In this document: piece by piece, positions 36,974 to 62,763 of the stretch
Layout of the letters: each line of letters opens with the position of its first letter
How positions within the stretch are numbered: the first letter of the stretch is position 1
Origin: Membranipora membranacea
Taxonomy: Eukaryota; Bryozoa; Gymnolaemata; Cheilostomatida; Membraniporidae
Length of the DNA: 64,000 nt
Assembly (NCBI GenBank): GCA_914767715.1
Contig: OU612069.1
Location: 21,201,387 to 21,265,386 of the forward strand
Direction of reading: 5' to 3'
Program-made: the position numbers and the translations under genes
Notes under the pieces: model-generated
The model's database searches: none
Told to the model about the DNA's origin: nothing
Seen by the model: the letters and a program-made list of their open reading frames with translations, nothing else

Positions 36974-37041
36974 CAGAGTAGTTCAAGCAGATCAGATTTT
37001 TTAATTGTATGATTGGCCTCTTGCATATAGCTGTTCAGCTC

Positions 37042-37306
37042 ATATCAGTAATCCGCAAGCTTCACTATAGACTAATCAACAGACAAAGAAAGAATGCACA
37101 CATTTTTGAGGCTCTGTCATTGGCCAACTTTCAACTCTCTGTGTAGTTCAAACTTGTATCCGCATTTGTGAGCTAATTATGTGCAGCTTATATCAGTAAT
37201 CCGCAAGCTTCTTATAATTTCGATCAAGCTGCTGACAAGAAAAATTGTGTGTACTAATATGGATTTTCATTGGTTAACTCTCAACCATCATCTAGAGGTA
37301 TAAATA
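37042..37306 (+). promoter_or_regulatory. H2A TATA/CCAAT and duplicated promoter module between H2B and H2A
   Basis: The TATA box is at 37299-37306 and an inverted CCAAT (cattgg) at 37268-37273. A 22-bp module, atatcagtaatccgcaag plus cttc, occurs at 37042-37063 and again at 37190-37211. A cattgg-plus-aactctcaac stretch is likewise repeated (about 37118 and 37268). The spacing is 148-150 bp, consistent with a tandem duplication of a promoter block of nucleosome-like length. Confidence 0.65.
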
Positions 37307-37352
37307 TGAAATCGACATTTCAAAACCTTCTACCAACTAGTAAATATACAAC

Positions 37353-37730
37353 ATGTCTGGACGAGGAAAAGGAGGCAAAGCTAAGGGCAAGAGCAAAACT
37401 CGCTCATCCAGAGCTGGACTTCAGTTCCCAGTTGGACGTATCCACCGTCTGCTGAGGAAGGGAAACTATGCCGAGCGAGTAGGAGCTGGAGCACCAGTGT
37501 ACTTGGCTGCTGTCATGGAGTACCTCGCTGCTGAGGTTCTCGAGTTGGCTGGTAATGCTGCTCGTGACAACAAGAAGACCAGGATCATCCCAAGACATCT
37601 CCAGCTGGCCATCAGGAACGATGAGGAGCTCAACAGACTTCTGAACGGTGTCACCATCGCTCAGGGGGGTGTTCTGCCAAACATCCAGGCTGTTCTCCTG
37701 CCAAGCAAGACCAAGAAGGCTGCTGCTTAA
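37353..37730 (+). CDS. H2A: Histone H2A (canonical)
   Basis: A single-exon gene for 125 residues, [20 protein letters not shown] to [11 protein letters not shown]. It has the [20 protein letters not shown] helix and the acidic-patch region (NDEELNRLL). It lacks the SQ[E/D]Y tail of H2A.X and the H2A.Z/macroH2A features, so it is the replication-dependent form. A TATA box lies 54 bp upstream, the stem-loop begins 31 nt after the stop, and H2B is divergently transcribed. Confidence 0.97.
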   Translation: MSGRGKGGKAKGKSKTRSSRAGLQFPVGRIHRLLRKGNYAERVGAGAPVYLAAVMEYLAAEVLELAGNAARDNKKTRIIPRHLQLAIRNDEELNRLLNGVTIAQGGVLPNIQAVLLPSKTKKAAA

Positions 37731-37760
37731 ACTGGACCACTCTCAACCCACAACACTAAC

Positions 37761-37780
37761 GGCCCTTTTCAGGGCCACCA
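37761..37780 (+). terminator. H2A 3' stem-loop and downstream element
   Basis: GGCCCTTTTCAGGGCC followed by ACCA is the canonical histone stem-loop. The downstream element at 37787-37801 reads ACCAATGAGTTGTTC, one base different from the H2B and H3 copies, still complementary in type to U7 snRNA. Confidence 0.95.
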
Positions 37781-37801
37781 TCTCAAACCAATGAGTTGTT
37801 C

Positions 37802-39690
37802 AATACTGGCACAGCAAAATGTGTCCTAGTTAATTAGTTTAAAATTATATTTATTTTAGACAAGCATTGATGCTCATGACTCCAGCCACTAACCCGAGTC
37901 GTTTTATATTTGAACCATTACAACTGAAGTCAGTACCACACAACACCATGATTACCATCTTCTGGCTTTTTCAAATAATTCGCTTCATGACTGGGTGTTC
38001 AGCATCATCTGATCTGATAGCAGTCTTTAGCCCGCTTAAGCCCCCTCCTCACTGCAGATATATAAACAATATTTTTTGCACCATCCAATGATGTTCTCCC
38101 TGACGGGCAAAAAAAAACCAAAGAAAACACCAACTGAAATAAAATCAAGGGAATAAAACTCAATTTAATGGTTTGACTGCTAACTTAAATGTTGGTATTG
38201 GTTGTTGAACGAAGATGTTTAGGAAGGTGTACACCAATGATGAGGTGTACAACAATTTTATTTTCTGGGCACAGTAGAAAAATACCAATCTGGAAGATCT
38301 TAGAGGGAGGAGACAACCCAATGATATGGTCTGAAATAATTAGCATCAGGGAGTTCGGTCCCAAACTCCCTGTTAGCATCAACCTGAAAAATTGCCATTT
38401 ATCAATGTTGAATGATAAAGTTATATAAACAGACTGGGGTTGCTAGTCTAGGAGATGATCATTGAGAGTGGAGTGCCATGACATCTCATCTGGCTATCAC
38501 ATCTTAAAACATTCAACAACTGATATCTAAGAGAGATACAGTGACTGGACCATGTAGTATTCGCGGCGGTGTAAAACAATAAATGTAGTTTGAAACCTGA
38601 TTTTTTTTAAATGTGGATCGGGTGAATCAGCAACTTTTAGATAATCACCAACGTTTTTTGACATGTACCCCTCAGGACGCTATTATTTACCTAAAACTTG
38701 AGGAAGTTCTGTTTGATGTATCAAGCTGCATCTTTTATCAACAGGCAATTTGAGGTCAAGCTAGATTATTATTTTGTCTTTCCTACTTTTACAACAGAGC
38801 AGAGAGCTCATGTGATGATACAATTCAACAACTATAATGGATCATCTCCTCTCCAAAAAACTGCTGACAGGGGGGTATCGTCAATGAGAGCTGGTTGGGC
38901 CGAGCCCTACCAATTTTGGCATATATATAACAGTAGTGACTATAGAGATCAACTCCGCTGGTGCAAAGCCCTATCAATATGTGTGTTCAAGGATACCCCC
39001 CTGACTGCTGAGATAAGACTGATGTTTATTGCTCTGAACAAAATATGCAGGCTATCTCGATCGTGTGTATGTGTAATATAAGACTGACCTTATAATAAAT
39101 TCCTAGATCCATTTGCCAGCAATGGAGTTGCCCTGATCTATATACAAATTCATATATCAATGGTTGCCCCTATCTCCTGACACGCTGAAGGCAAATGGAT
39201 CAAACTTGTTCTAACATAACCCTGCATTTGCAAATGAGGACATCTATTTTTAGTATCCCGGAAAACAATACTAGGAATGCTAGTTAATCTGAGTCGACAA
39301 GAATGAAGTTGAGGGACGAGGCTTCACTTGATAGCTTTTGATGAGGATATGTAACAGCGCCTTACAACTATTGAGATGGTTGAATGCTAATTTGAGCAAC
39401 TAGGGTTCATGGAATTCAGTCGAACTCAACTCATGCAACTATTCAGATGACGGATTTCAAGAAAATCGTGTTCAGATAGGTTCCCATCTCCTTTCACACA
39501 ACCAAGTTGGGGAAGTTTTACATGGAATGCCATTCTCATTCTCTCAAAACCATCTAACCTAGGGTCTGCATTCCCTTTAGTATGTATATGTGAATTATTG
39601 TTCTCACTGAGCATTGCCAAGTAAGCTTTCACATAACATCGGGGCATTTCACAGGTATGGTTTGTGGTTTTATATATATATATTGGGTAT
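37802..39690. other. Spacer between the two histone pairs
   Basis: I see no convincing gene here. There is a 9-bp-arm hairpin at 38346-38371. A segment at about 38861-39013 is bounded by inverted copies of caggggggtatc and may be a degenerate insertion. Short open frames in this stretch lack splice signals, homology or composition of coding DNA. Confidence 0.5.
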
Positions 39691-39711
39691 GAACAGCTCT
39701 TTGGTATGAGA

Positions 39712-39731
39712 TGGTGGCCCTGAAAAGGGCC
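39712..39731 (-). terminator. H4 3' stem-loop and downstream element
   Basis: On the minus strand, GGCCCTTTTCAGGGCC plus ACCA lies 29 nt after the stop. The downstream element ACCAAAGAGCTGTTC is at 39691-39705 and contains AAAGAGCTGT, the form most like vertebrate U7 targets. Confidence 0.95.
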
Positions 39732-39759
39732 GATGGTTTTAGTTTGTTGATGATAGTTC

Positions 39760-40364
<605 letters not shown>

Positions 40365-40398
40365 CTGAGCTGAATTCTTAATAATCATCACACACTGA

Positions 40399-40821
<423 letters not shown>

Positions 40822-40850
40822 ACCTCTGACTGAAACCATTCAACCCCAAC

Positions 40851-40870
40851 GGCCCTTTTCAGGGCCACCA
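40851..40870 (+). terminator. H3 3' stem-loop and downstream element
   Basis: GGCCCTTTTCAGGGCC plus ACCA begins 29 nt after the stop. The downstream element ACCAAAGAGTTGTTC is at 40877-40891, identical to the H2B copy. Confidence 0.95.
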
Positions 40871-40891
40871 CCTCTAACCAAAGAGTTGTTC

Positions 40892-41981
40892 ACACCTCCG
40901 TCGAAAATATATTGCTAATTTTCAGATTAACAGGGTTAGATGTACTATTGCTCTAGATATAATGCTTTGTACTCCCAACCAGATATTTTTGCATGGAGCT
41001 TTGACTGGCACCTCATCAAGTCCCAATGGCTGTCCAATAAGACATTCTTGGTTCACCGAATTCTTGGACATCAAAATCAAGGAATATAGCTGCTAATAAA
41101 AGCTGGGTAGGTAAAGTTGAAGGTATCCGGATATTTTCCCACCAAGCCGGTGGGAAAAGGCAGAGTGGGAGGTGGGAAAATGGGGCGGATTCAGGATTAG
41201 ATGAGCAACTATCCTTATTTGCTAGTGCCACGACAATAAGGTAGTTGACAGCAGTTTCAGAATTTACTAGTAATAAGTACTGATTTACTCGTAATATGTA
41301 CTATTTAAACTATGTTCACCACTGCCGCCCAAATGAACAAATGCACAAAATTAAAATGGTCCATGATTTCGATAAGTTTTACATCAATAAAATTTCACCA
41401 TCACCGCTAACTGACAAAGCTGTAGTTTTTTATTTGGATCAGCAAAGCAACTTCCGAACAAATGATGAATGTCAACAGAACACTACGTAAGTATGCTACA
41501 CAAATAGGAGTCGTGATATCCAACAACATAACATTAACTGACGACCAATGAACTGGCAGATTTGCAATGGAACTTCCTTTATCAAGATATTAGACTAGAT
41601 ATGTGCTTAAACGATTTCGATGCATTACTTCTGTCAAGCATCCATACATTGACTATCTATGTTTACAACAGTTTGACTGGCAGATAAAGCCATGATGATA
41701 ATTGCAAGCCTACCATGTACAGCAAGATTATTACAAGATGGGTCTTATGCATCATACAAGAACAAAACATTGATATGACTGATGTATATATTGGCCGCTC
41801 TCTTCTTTTGCCATTAAAACCCTGATGCAGAATCAATTTCCTATATATGTTTTCTTTTCTTTGTCTAGCAAAGCAGTCTAATTACATAGTGTTACAATCT
41901 GAATAACTAGAGTAACAATAGAACCTATATCGATAAATTGCAATGTCCGTTCTATGTAGTTATATTATAGCCTTAGGACTG
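40892..41981. other. Spacer between H3 and the 3' end of HSP110
   Basis: AT-rich intergenic DNA that should contain the HSP110 3' UTR (minus strand). I see no canonical AATAAA on the minus strand in the first ~150 bp past the stop. No other gene is supported. Confidence 0.5.
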
Positions 41982-54806
<12,825 letters not shown>

Positions 54807-54858
54807 CTATTGTTTAACAGTGTGGTATGCTGTCACTGGCCTCAGAAGATATGATTTT

Positions 54859-54949
54859 ATTGGTTTTATTTTATATAGTTCGAGGGCGTTTCAGTAAAAA
54901 TTTGCTCAGCATGTAAAAAAAATGAATGAAGAAAGTTCTCGATAATTCC
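54859..54949 (-). promoter_or_regulatory. HSP110 promoter: heat-shock element, TATA, CCAAT
   Basis: 54930-54949 reads aGAAagTTCtcGAtaaTTCc, four alternating nGAAn/nTTCn pentamers with one base off in the third: a good HSF1 binding site. On the minus strand a TATATAAAA lies at 54868-54876 (about 75 bp before the start codon), with CCAAT at 54859-54863. The HSE is about 135-155 bp upstream of the ATG. Confidence 0.65.
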
Positions 54950-55838
54950 GAGACAAGCCTGAGTTCCACACTTTACCAACTTAGTATCATCATATATCGA
55001 CAATGGTTTTCTGTAATGATAAATCCAAGGCTTAGTTTCAGCTATTTCCTTATTCCACTATTTCTCTTTTGCTGCCTCGTTTTCAAACACCGCTTGTTTT
55101 GAAAAGATGGCTGCCTGGTAACTTCAATCTTTTTCCTCTTTTTAAAGAATATACATTGGCATTACAACTTTCTGGACATGTAACATAATATTCATATGCC
55201 GATATCCCTCTGGTACATTGGGAGATGACTCTTACAATAAATGTGAGTATGATTATAGTTCGTTTTCTCATTTTAATACTGCTCCATCAATCATCATCAA
55301 TACTGCAATCAGTTCATTGTATATAATATATATATTGAAGAGATAACTCTAGATGAAAGGAGACTCATTTACTTCCATTTTATTTATGTTTGTTAGGGTC
55401 CTACTCTCCCTAGTCATGTCCCAACCAGGGATTGTTAGAGCCCTCTATCCATGCAGACTGTCTGCTACTGTCAGCAATGACTCCCTGCTCCAACATATCA
55501 CCTTGTCGGATGGAATATGACTGGTGTCAGTGCTGACACCAGTCATCTACTGAGCCCCCAACCAATGTGTCTAATATGAGCCTGTTATTTGAAAATTTGT
55601 TGCTGACCTGGAACGATAAACCGATTGTGGCACAACAGTTTCTAATGTCACAGCTGTAGAGGCTTGCGCTGGAAACCTGCCAACTTGCAGGTAAACCTTA
55701 GACTGGGCAGAATTGAGTGTTTGAGACATAAGCTGTCGTAGGACTGGATTTAGCTGCCAGCTCCTAACTGATAAGTTGACTCTATGTTACAGTCATATCT
55801 CCCTTACTTATTTAACATGCTTACATCCAATTTTGCAG
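54950..55838. other. Shared upstream region of HSP110 and PLK4
   Basis: The short 5' exon of PLK4 expected here (about ten codons in human) could not be identified. A 30-bp perfect palindrome, 14-bp arms around tg, lies at 55517-55546. A frame open from ATG 55776 could supply an unspliced start, but a strong polypyrimidine-ttttgcag acceptor at 55838 argues for splicing. Confidence 0.45.
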
Positions 55839-58800
55839 GATTACCATGTACTCAACCTGATAGGACAGGGAGGGTTTGCGTCGGTTTATCGTGCGAGATG
55901 CCTCGCCACCGGAGATATGGTTGCTGTCAAAATGATAGATAAGAAGAGAATGAAAAATAGCGGTATGATTCAGAGAGTGAAGAAAGAAGTGGAGATTCAT
56001 TCCAGGTATGTCCCATTGATAGCTTAATACTAAGGGGAGGGGGAGAGGAGCAATAACTCCTCCAAGACGCTTACCGAGCTTCACCTTCAGCGTGAAATGG
56101 CCTATATACTATAGATATCTACTATACTGTCACTATACTATACTATACTAAATTGCCTACACCTTTGGAATAGGCTTCTGCGAAATATTAGCTTTTAAAA
56201 ATTGATAATTTAACACTTCACGTACCTTGCTAACGATCAAGACATTGTCTTATTCACAGAGTGTTGGGACTTGAAATCTCATTGCACAGAATTACAAAAA
56301 CTAAAAAAGACAAAGCCCTCTCCTGTCCCAAGATACCGAATAACAAAATTATAATGTCAGCTCATAAAAATGAAGTTGATTGTAAACTTAATTCTCCTGG
56401 GATCCTTAACCTTTTTTGTCAGGCTTTCATCTAATAATGACCACTTTTTTAATCTGGTCATTTATTGTATTAATGTATGAATTGTGCTTTTGAAGTGCAT
56501 TCACATTGTACATGTGGCACACTCAGGTATGAACCTCCCAGTATACCCCCTTTTCCTCATGCCTAGCCTTATTGCAGGTTGTATTCATTTATTCATCTAA
56601 ATATTTGACTGTACGCCGCTGCGATGGTCGTCGATCACACTAGGTCATACAAATATGATAACTAAAACACTACACCTACTGTGGCGGTATCACCATACAA
56701 ACGACATAGATAACTCAAAAATATATTTGCTTTTAAACAAAAAGGCTTTTTTTTTCAAATATATCCCCGAATGCAAGTCTTTGGGAATTCTAGGTGGGTG
56801 GTTATAATAATGTTAAAATAATTTTTCTCTTCTAAATATATTATAAAATATTATATATATATATTAGAAAATAATTCTATTTTTTAATAATGAAATGAAC
56901 TGTAGATCGTTATATATGTGATATGATAATAATATAATATATATATATCTCCCTCTGTTACAGGCTGAAGCATCCATCCATACTGGAGTTGTTTGGTTAT
57001 TGTGAGGACTCTAACTACGTATATCTTATTCTGGAGTTGTGCTCGAATGGAGAACTTTTCAGTTATATAGAGAATCAATCTGAACCTCTCTCAGAACAAC
57101 AAGGTAAGCTTCCCTATTCAAGCAAACTTGTTGCTGTTGGGCACCATGATGAGACATCACAGTGTTACACAAAATCCCAGTGTCAGCGAAATTTGTTGGG
57201 TGTCTCGCAATCCTCCCCCACCCCTCCTCCTACCGGCTCTCCTCATTTACATCCTAATGTAATTTATTGTGAGAGGAACACCATTTTGGCGTAAACTAAT
57301 TATTGACACTGACAGACCATGTGAGGCGCTAAGCAATGATTATAAGATTTTTAAGTCATCTAAGAAGCATTGTGATAGACATGTCTGTGACCCTCTTTAT
57401 CTGTTGAGAACGTAACTTGACACTTTTTCAAAACTTGCTCATAAACCAGTGATCCTAACATGAAATCACATTACCATAGTTTGCACTTCACAATAGTTTT
57501 TTTTGCTGTAAGCTTATTCATGTTCATTTATTAGGTACATATAGATTCATACCTATTGCTATGAAATTCACACAAATAAATTCACGTCAAACCTTTGTTT
57601 CTTCTTGTCACATAGCGAGAAGCTTCATGGTACAGATAGTGACAGGTATGAAATACCTGCACACACATGCCATTCTACACCGCGACCTGTCACTGACTAA
57701 CCTGCTGCTGACATCTGATCATGAGGTCAAGATCGCTGACTTTGGATTGGCCACACAACTAAACACACCGGGAGAGCAACACTTTACACTGTGTGGTACA
57801 CCAAACTATATCTCTCCGTAAGTAGTGTAGTGGAAAATCTCTGCCAGGTAGTCACTGGATACATTATCATACCATGAGCTAGGGTGATACTCATCTCACA
57901 CCTATTATAGTGAGCCAAATTAACCCATTCTGTCATAGACATATATAATAAACATACTGCTTGCAGATCGACTCAGAGAAACAGGTATCTCTGCACCATG
58001 GCGACACACTGCCACAAAGTGGCTCAATTGACCTACTTTCATTTTAACTGTCGCTACGGTGCAAAGAATGATCGACCTGAACTGATCGGTTGTACCTGTG
58101 CAAAATGTATTATATAATATATTACATATTTTTATGACATGGTTTTGTACTAAAGTATTATATATCTGTGTTCGATATTGCAGGGAGGTAGCATCGCGTA
58201 CCGCACATAGTTTGGAGACAGACCTATGGAGCTTAGGCTGTATGTTCTACACTATGCTAACCGGTAGACCGCCATTTGATACGGAGGGTGCTCACCCCAC
58301 CCTCAAGAAAGTCATTGTAGGAGAGTATGAGATACCGAGCTACATCAGCGATAATGCTAGGAATCTCATTCAGGTAAGACAAAGTAATGATGCAAATCCT
58401 GAATTTTCTTCTTTATAAGTTTATTTACAAAAATATTTTCTTTAGAAAGTACTTACACTGCCTAGCGATTCTATACTGGCTGGGTAACAAAATAAGGTAG
58501 CTGCATGTAAATCAAATAGTTGTTACAGAACCAGATACACCTACACCCTTGCATATTTTATACTTAGGAATTAGAGAAAATGGCACGCTATTACACGGAA
58601 TCTTTCAGGATAGCAAGCTCATATTATAACGGCATTTGCTTGTCATATTCATGAACAAGCCCTAAATGTATATTACAGAGCACCTTGCACATTCCATTTA
58701 CCCTAGAATAGTAATTATCAATTATGGGTTAGTTCCACTAATTTGCGGAGGGGTCATCCATTGGTAGCTAGCCCAAATCTTTACTTGCTATGATGGGAGT

Positions 58801-61800
58801 TAATGGATTTCAGTAAATGTGAGCTCGCCATAAATTTCACTATTCCAACTCTGTGTGTAGCCTTGTTTCAGTGTCTTGTAACGTGTAAGCAAGGAGTGAG
58901 CTCTCTGTGTTGTAGTGCCTGCTTCAGAGGAACCCATCAGACAGACTGAAGTTAGATCAGCTTCTCAGTCATGACTATTTCACTTCTAATCATGACAAAT
59001 CCCTGCTCATCCTACAGGTCAGTACAGTCAGTGTTCTATATTGGTGTTTCGCTTTTATTTTGCTAACACTGTAGTGCAATGTAGCGCCTCCACATATTTG
59101 GTATTATATTGAAGGTCTCAGTCTAATTAAGAACGCCATGGCAAACTTTTGAATGCAAATTGAGTAATATAAGTACTCAAATAAATATAAAAAAATACCA
59201 TAAATCATAATAAATAAATAATAATATAAATACATAATAAATATGTATAATAAAAATACCTGTTTTCTCCCCTCCAGAGGACGACTAGCGAGGACAGTGC
59301 ATATTGTACTATCGACTCTCCCACCTCAGCTACTATCAGCTCCCCTCTAATACAACTACCCAACGACTCAAGGAACTCAGATAACAACTCCCCCTCAGAT
59401 AACCACACCCCCTCCTCTCACTCAGGCGATAAACAGACGGGGAGTACTGTGAGCGGCACAAACATAGACAGCGTGATAAATAAGGAGCCTGCTGCCTCCT
59501 TAGGAGACACACAGGTAACTATAAGGCATATTCACCAAATCTGTCAAACAGTTAGTAGTGTTTGAAATGTTTGCTATTTACAAAGCAGCGTAGTTTCTTA
59601 TTACCTGTCAAACCAAGGAGTTAGTTAGTTAGTTTGTTAGTTGTCTCTAACTCCTTGGTCAAACAGTGAGCACTTTTGAGAATGTTGTGTATTTTCAACG
59701 CCATTCTAGTTCTATGTTATGCTGTTTGCAAAGTATATTTTGCATAACTATGTGCTATCCTCTTATGGTGTTGTTTTCAGAAGGATTTGACTCGAGGTCA
59801 TAACGGGATGCCTCGGCTTGTAGTCACGGAGAAAAATGGAATCGCTAGCTCTCCAGATAGCAGCCCTCCTCTCACAGACCATGCAGCTACAGATATATCA
59901 TGGTAGGTCCGCAAAACCTCTCGTTTATCAAATCTCTAGCAAACATCTCAAGTATAACTTCACAATGGTGATGTAATATTGAAAAATGTGGGAATTTAAT
60001 TTCTTGACTGTCAAATTTATTAGTATACATCAACGATCTTACTGTAAGTGTATGATAAAAGTGGAAGTTCAAGAGCTGTTATGTAGTTATATAGTATTTA
60101 GTATTTAGCTGTTGAAGCACAGCTCAAACACATGTCTGAAACATTGTGATTTATTCTAAATCTGGCAATCCGAATTTGTTTCCATGTTGACAGCTCGCTG
60201 TCGACTGATCTTACTGGAAGCAGCTCATTGTTCTCGGAGGAAACCATCGGACAGCTCATGATAACACCACGGGGAAGTGACCATATGAAAACCTGCACCA
60301 AACTCGCCTCAAAAACTGTAAGTCTTATAGTGTCATATATGCTGCAGCAAACAAGGTCTGTGGTAGAATAATTCCTGTGTGATGTTGAGGATGGATTTTA
60401 TCAACACGAGGCAAATACTGATCTGTATGGACGGTGATATGATACTGATTCGGAAGTTTGAATATTGTGTAGACTGACTGCCTATAGCCAATGGGTTAAA
60501 CACACCTCAGTCATGTTAAATTAGGAGGAACATGACTGTTATTATGAATTGCGATAGCATCATACTATCATACCTCAAGTGCTTGGGGTGTTCTGTTCAG
60601 ACATTTGTCCACCCAGAATTGTTCGAGCGGGGCACAGCTTCTGTATTAGAGTAATAAAGTATTTGCAAGAAGAAAAATTTGCCGTTCCATTGATGCTTGA
60701 AATAACTAAAATTATTTCTAGCTAACATTTACTAACACCAACCTCAGGGAGAAAAAAATTGGTGCATTATATACATGAACACAATGATTATCTTGTGTAG
60801 GGATCTGCTGGTGGCTCAGGTTCTGATATTCAGAGTTGTGAGATTAAATATCTAGATCGGCTGGAAGATGAACCAGAGTTTACCTCCACACCTATAATAG
60901 ACAGACCTACTAAACCTCTCATCAAGTCTGGTAAGTTCTCAACTTCAGCGCTACGTAGCTCATCATAAATTCATTGAAGTAGTAAGTGACCAGCACCTTA
61001 TTTAGGAGCAATGCTTCAGTAAAACTTTACCATGGTTCATACAGCAAAAAAAGTAAATGAATTAAAGATTGAGATTTTGCTGTGTAATTTATAAAATTTT
61101 ACTTTCTCTACAGTAAGCATGTCATATTACGTTGATTCCGAATGGACAGTATTCGAATCCAAAAACCTTCCTTCACAAAACCTCCCTGTATTGCATCTAC
61201 AACAGTCCCCCCCCCCCACTCTGTCCTTTGTCCTACAATTTGTTACAAAGGGATACAGCCCTTGGCAACCATTTCCAAGTAATCAAGAGAAACATGATGT
61301 TACAAAACTTCAGTAGATTAGATAAACTATAGATAAGTATTTCCTTGAGCTGATGTAAGTTGAAGCACTTAACAACCATTTCCCTGCAATCATAAGGAAC
61401 ATGACATCACGAAACTTCGGTAGATTAGATAAACTAGATCAGTTGTCTATTGAGCTGATGTCAGTTTGAAAAGCTGATGTTTCCTGCAACGGATCCATTG
61501 CAGTTTTTATTGACTCATAAATCTGTTTATGTTTGTACCATTGAATTCCATATCTGGAATAGCATCATTAGCTTTCTTTTGCAAAACAAAGGGCTTGCAA
61601 AAATAGCCAGTCCCTAGTAGCAATCTAGAAATGCCCTAATCATCGACACTGTATGGGGTATAATTACTGTTTGCAATTTTGTAAACAAGACAATTTCTTA
61701 GGCTAATTATTCATGCTACTAGGGACAGCCAATCAGATAACAGTCAGATGGGTCCCTGTGTTTAGTGTCCTAGCCGTATAACGCCATGATACTATTTCCA

Positions 61801-62763
61801 TTCTAAGAGAAGAATCCAATTCAGTGGTTTGTACATAAGATACCTCACTTTCTAAATTCAGGCCCCTATGCCTGGAAGATATTTTGTGGTCCTTTGAGTT
61901 GAGCTTGCGTAAAATGTGGCCTTTTTCGAAACAAGGTTGCCTACCCATGATCTACAGCAATGCACACAATTGTTCAAATTTTAAAATAAACACGATGGAA
62001 ATATACAACTGCATCAGCCACGCTTACAAATGTTACCTAAGTGTCATTACTTCAAGGACATTCAAATACGAGTGGCCTTCTAGCCGTAAATAATCTTTTA
62101 AAATTCATAGATTTGAATTCTCGCTAATTGTTTTAGTCAGTTACAGCGTGGGGGCCAATAAATGGAAATTCTAAAAGTGTCTAGCTTGTTAACTGCCAAA
62201 CAATCAAGTCGATTATCACTGGAGATTAGAGTACCTTGAACTGGATTGTTTGTTCTCAGACTGGATTGTTTGTTCTCAGGCTGTTTGGGACACTTGAGAT
62301 TTGTGTTTGGATTTGTTTTAGATATGTGGCCTCCAATAATAGATACAATGTTTTAAAAATTTATTTGAGCGTCAGTGATTTTTGTTTGTCTAGTTGTCAG
62401 ACCTGCCATAATACAGACCTGCATTAGTTATAATCATGATACAAATTGTTAACTTATACTGGTATCTGGATGGCAGGTCTGTCTTCCTAGCATTCTAATT
62501 TCGTATCATATTTTATTGAAATTACTGATTAAATTCCCACATAGCGTTACTGCGTGCTGTATCAGCTTATTTCCTGTCCCGTTAGCAGTACATTCGCCAG
62601 TGCTCATAGCAGAGTTTGATATTACACCGACCACGGATAACAATCTGAGGAGAAAACTCGGCACAGTGTTTGAGACGTCCAGAAACGACACCGGGACGAG
62701 GGAGAAAACCCTTAATACACAGACGGCGTCGTTACGTAACGTGCTGACAGCTCTTGAACAAAG
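55839..62763 (+). CDS. PLK4: Polo-like kinase 4 (PLK4/SAK), 3' partial, first exon not found
   Basis: PLK4 is the Ser/Thr kinase that starts centriole duplication. Exons: 55839-56005, 56964-57103, 57616-57817, 58184-58373, 58916-59017, 59278-59514, 59781-59902, 60194-60317, 60801-60930, 62589-62763, phases consistent (~529 residues). The kinase domain starts [19 protein letters not shown] and has the catalytic Lys in [31 protein letters not shown], the PLK4-style loop [20 protein letters not shown], and the activation segment [15 protein letters not shown]. It ends in [19 protein letters not shown] Ser/Thr/Asp-rich linker follows, opening with a beta-TrCP-degron-like DSAYCT. The crypto-polo box and PB3 are not seen up to 64000 and must lie beyond the window, since the last exon ends with a good donor (AG|gtaaga). 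Confidence 0.95.
59607..59664. mobile_element. 44-bp fold-back insertion with 7-bp duplication
   Basis: caaggagttag and ctaactccttg (11-bp perfect inverted ends) bound 44 bp flanked by gtcaaac on both sides (59607-59613, 59658-59664), in a PLK4 intron. Confidence 0.6.
61266..61475 (+). repeat. ~105-bp tandem duplication in a PLK4 intron
   Basis: Two consecutive blocks begin caaccatttcc and share aacatga, aacttc(a/g)gtagattagat, aaacta and ttgagctgatgt. Divergence is noticeable, so the duplication is not recent. Confidence 0.7.
61605..61731. mobile_element. 117-bp MITE with 13-bp TIR and 5-bp duplication
   Basis: gtccctagtagca (61610-61622) and its exact inverse tgctactagggac (61714-61726) are flanked by agcca on both sides (61605-61609, 61727-61731). 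Non-coding, in a PLK4 intron. Confidence 0.85.
62396..62484. repeat. Inverted repeat, possible MITE remnant
   Basis: cagacctgccat and atggcaggtctg are perfect 12-bp inverted ends about 65 bp apart, in the PLK4 intron before the exon at 62589. Confidence 0.55.

Noticed and set aside
38698-39081. 127-codon open frame in the histone spacer
   Set aside because: No resemblance to a known protein and no supporting signals; part of it lies between inverted caggggggtatc copies and is probably repeat DNA.
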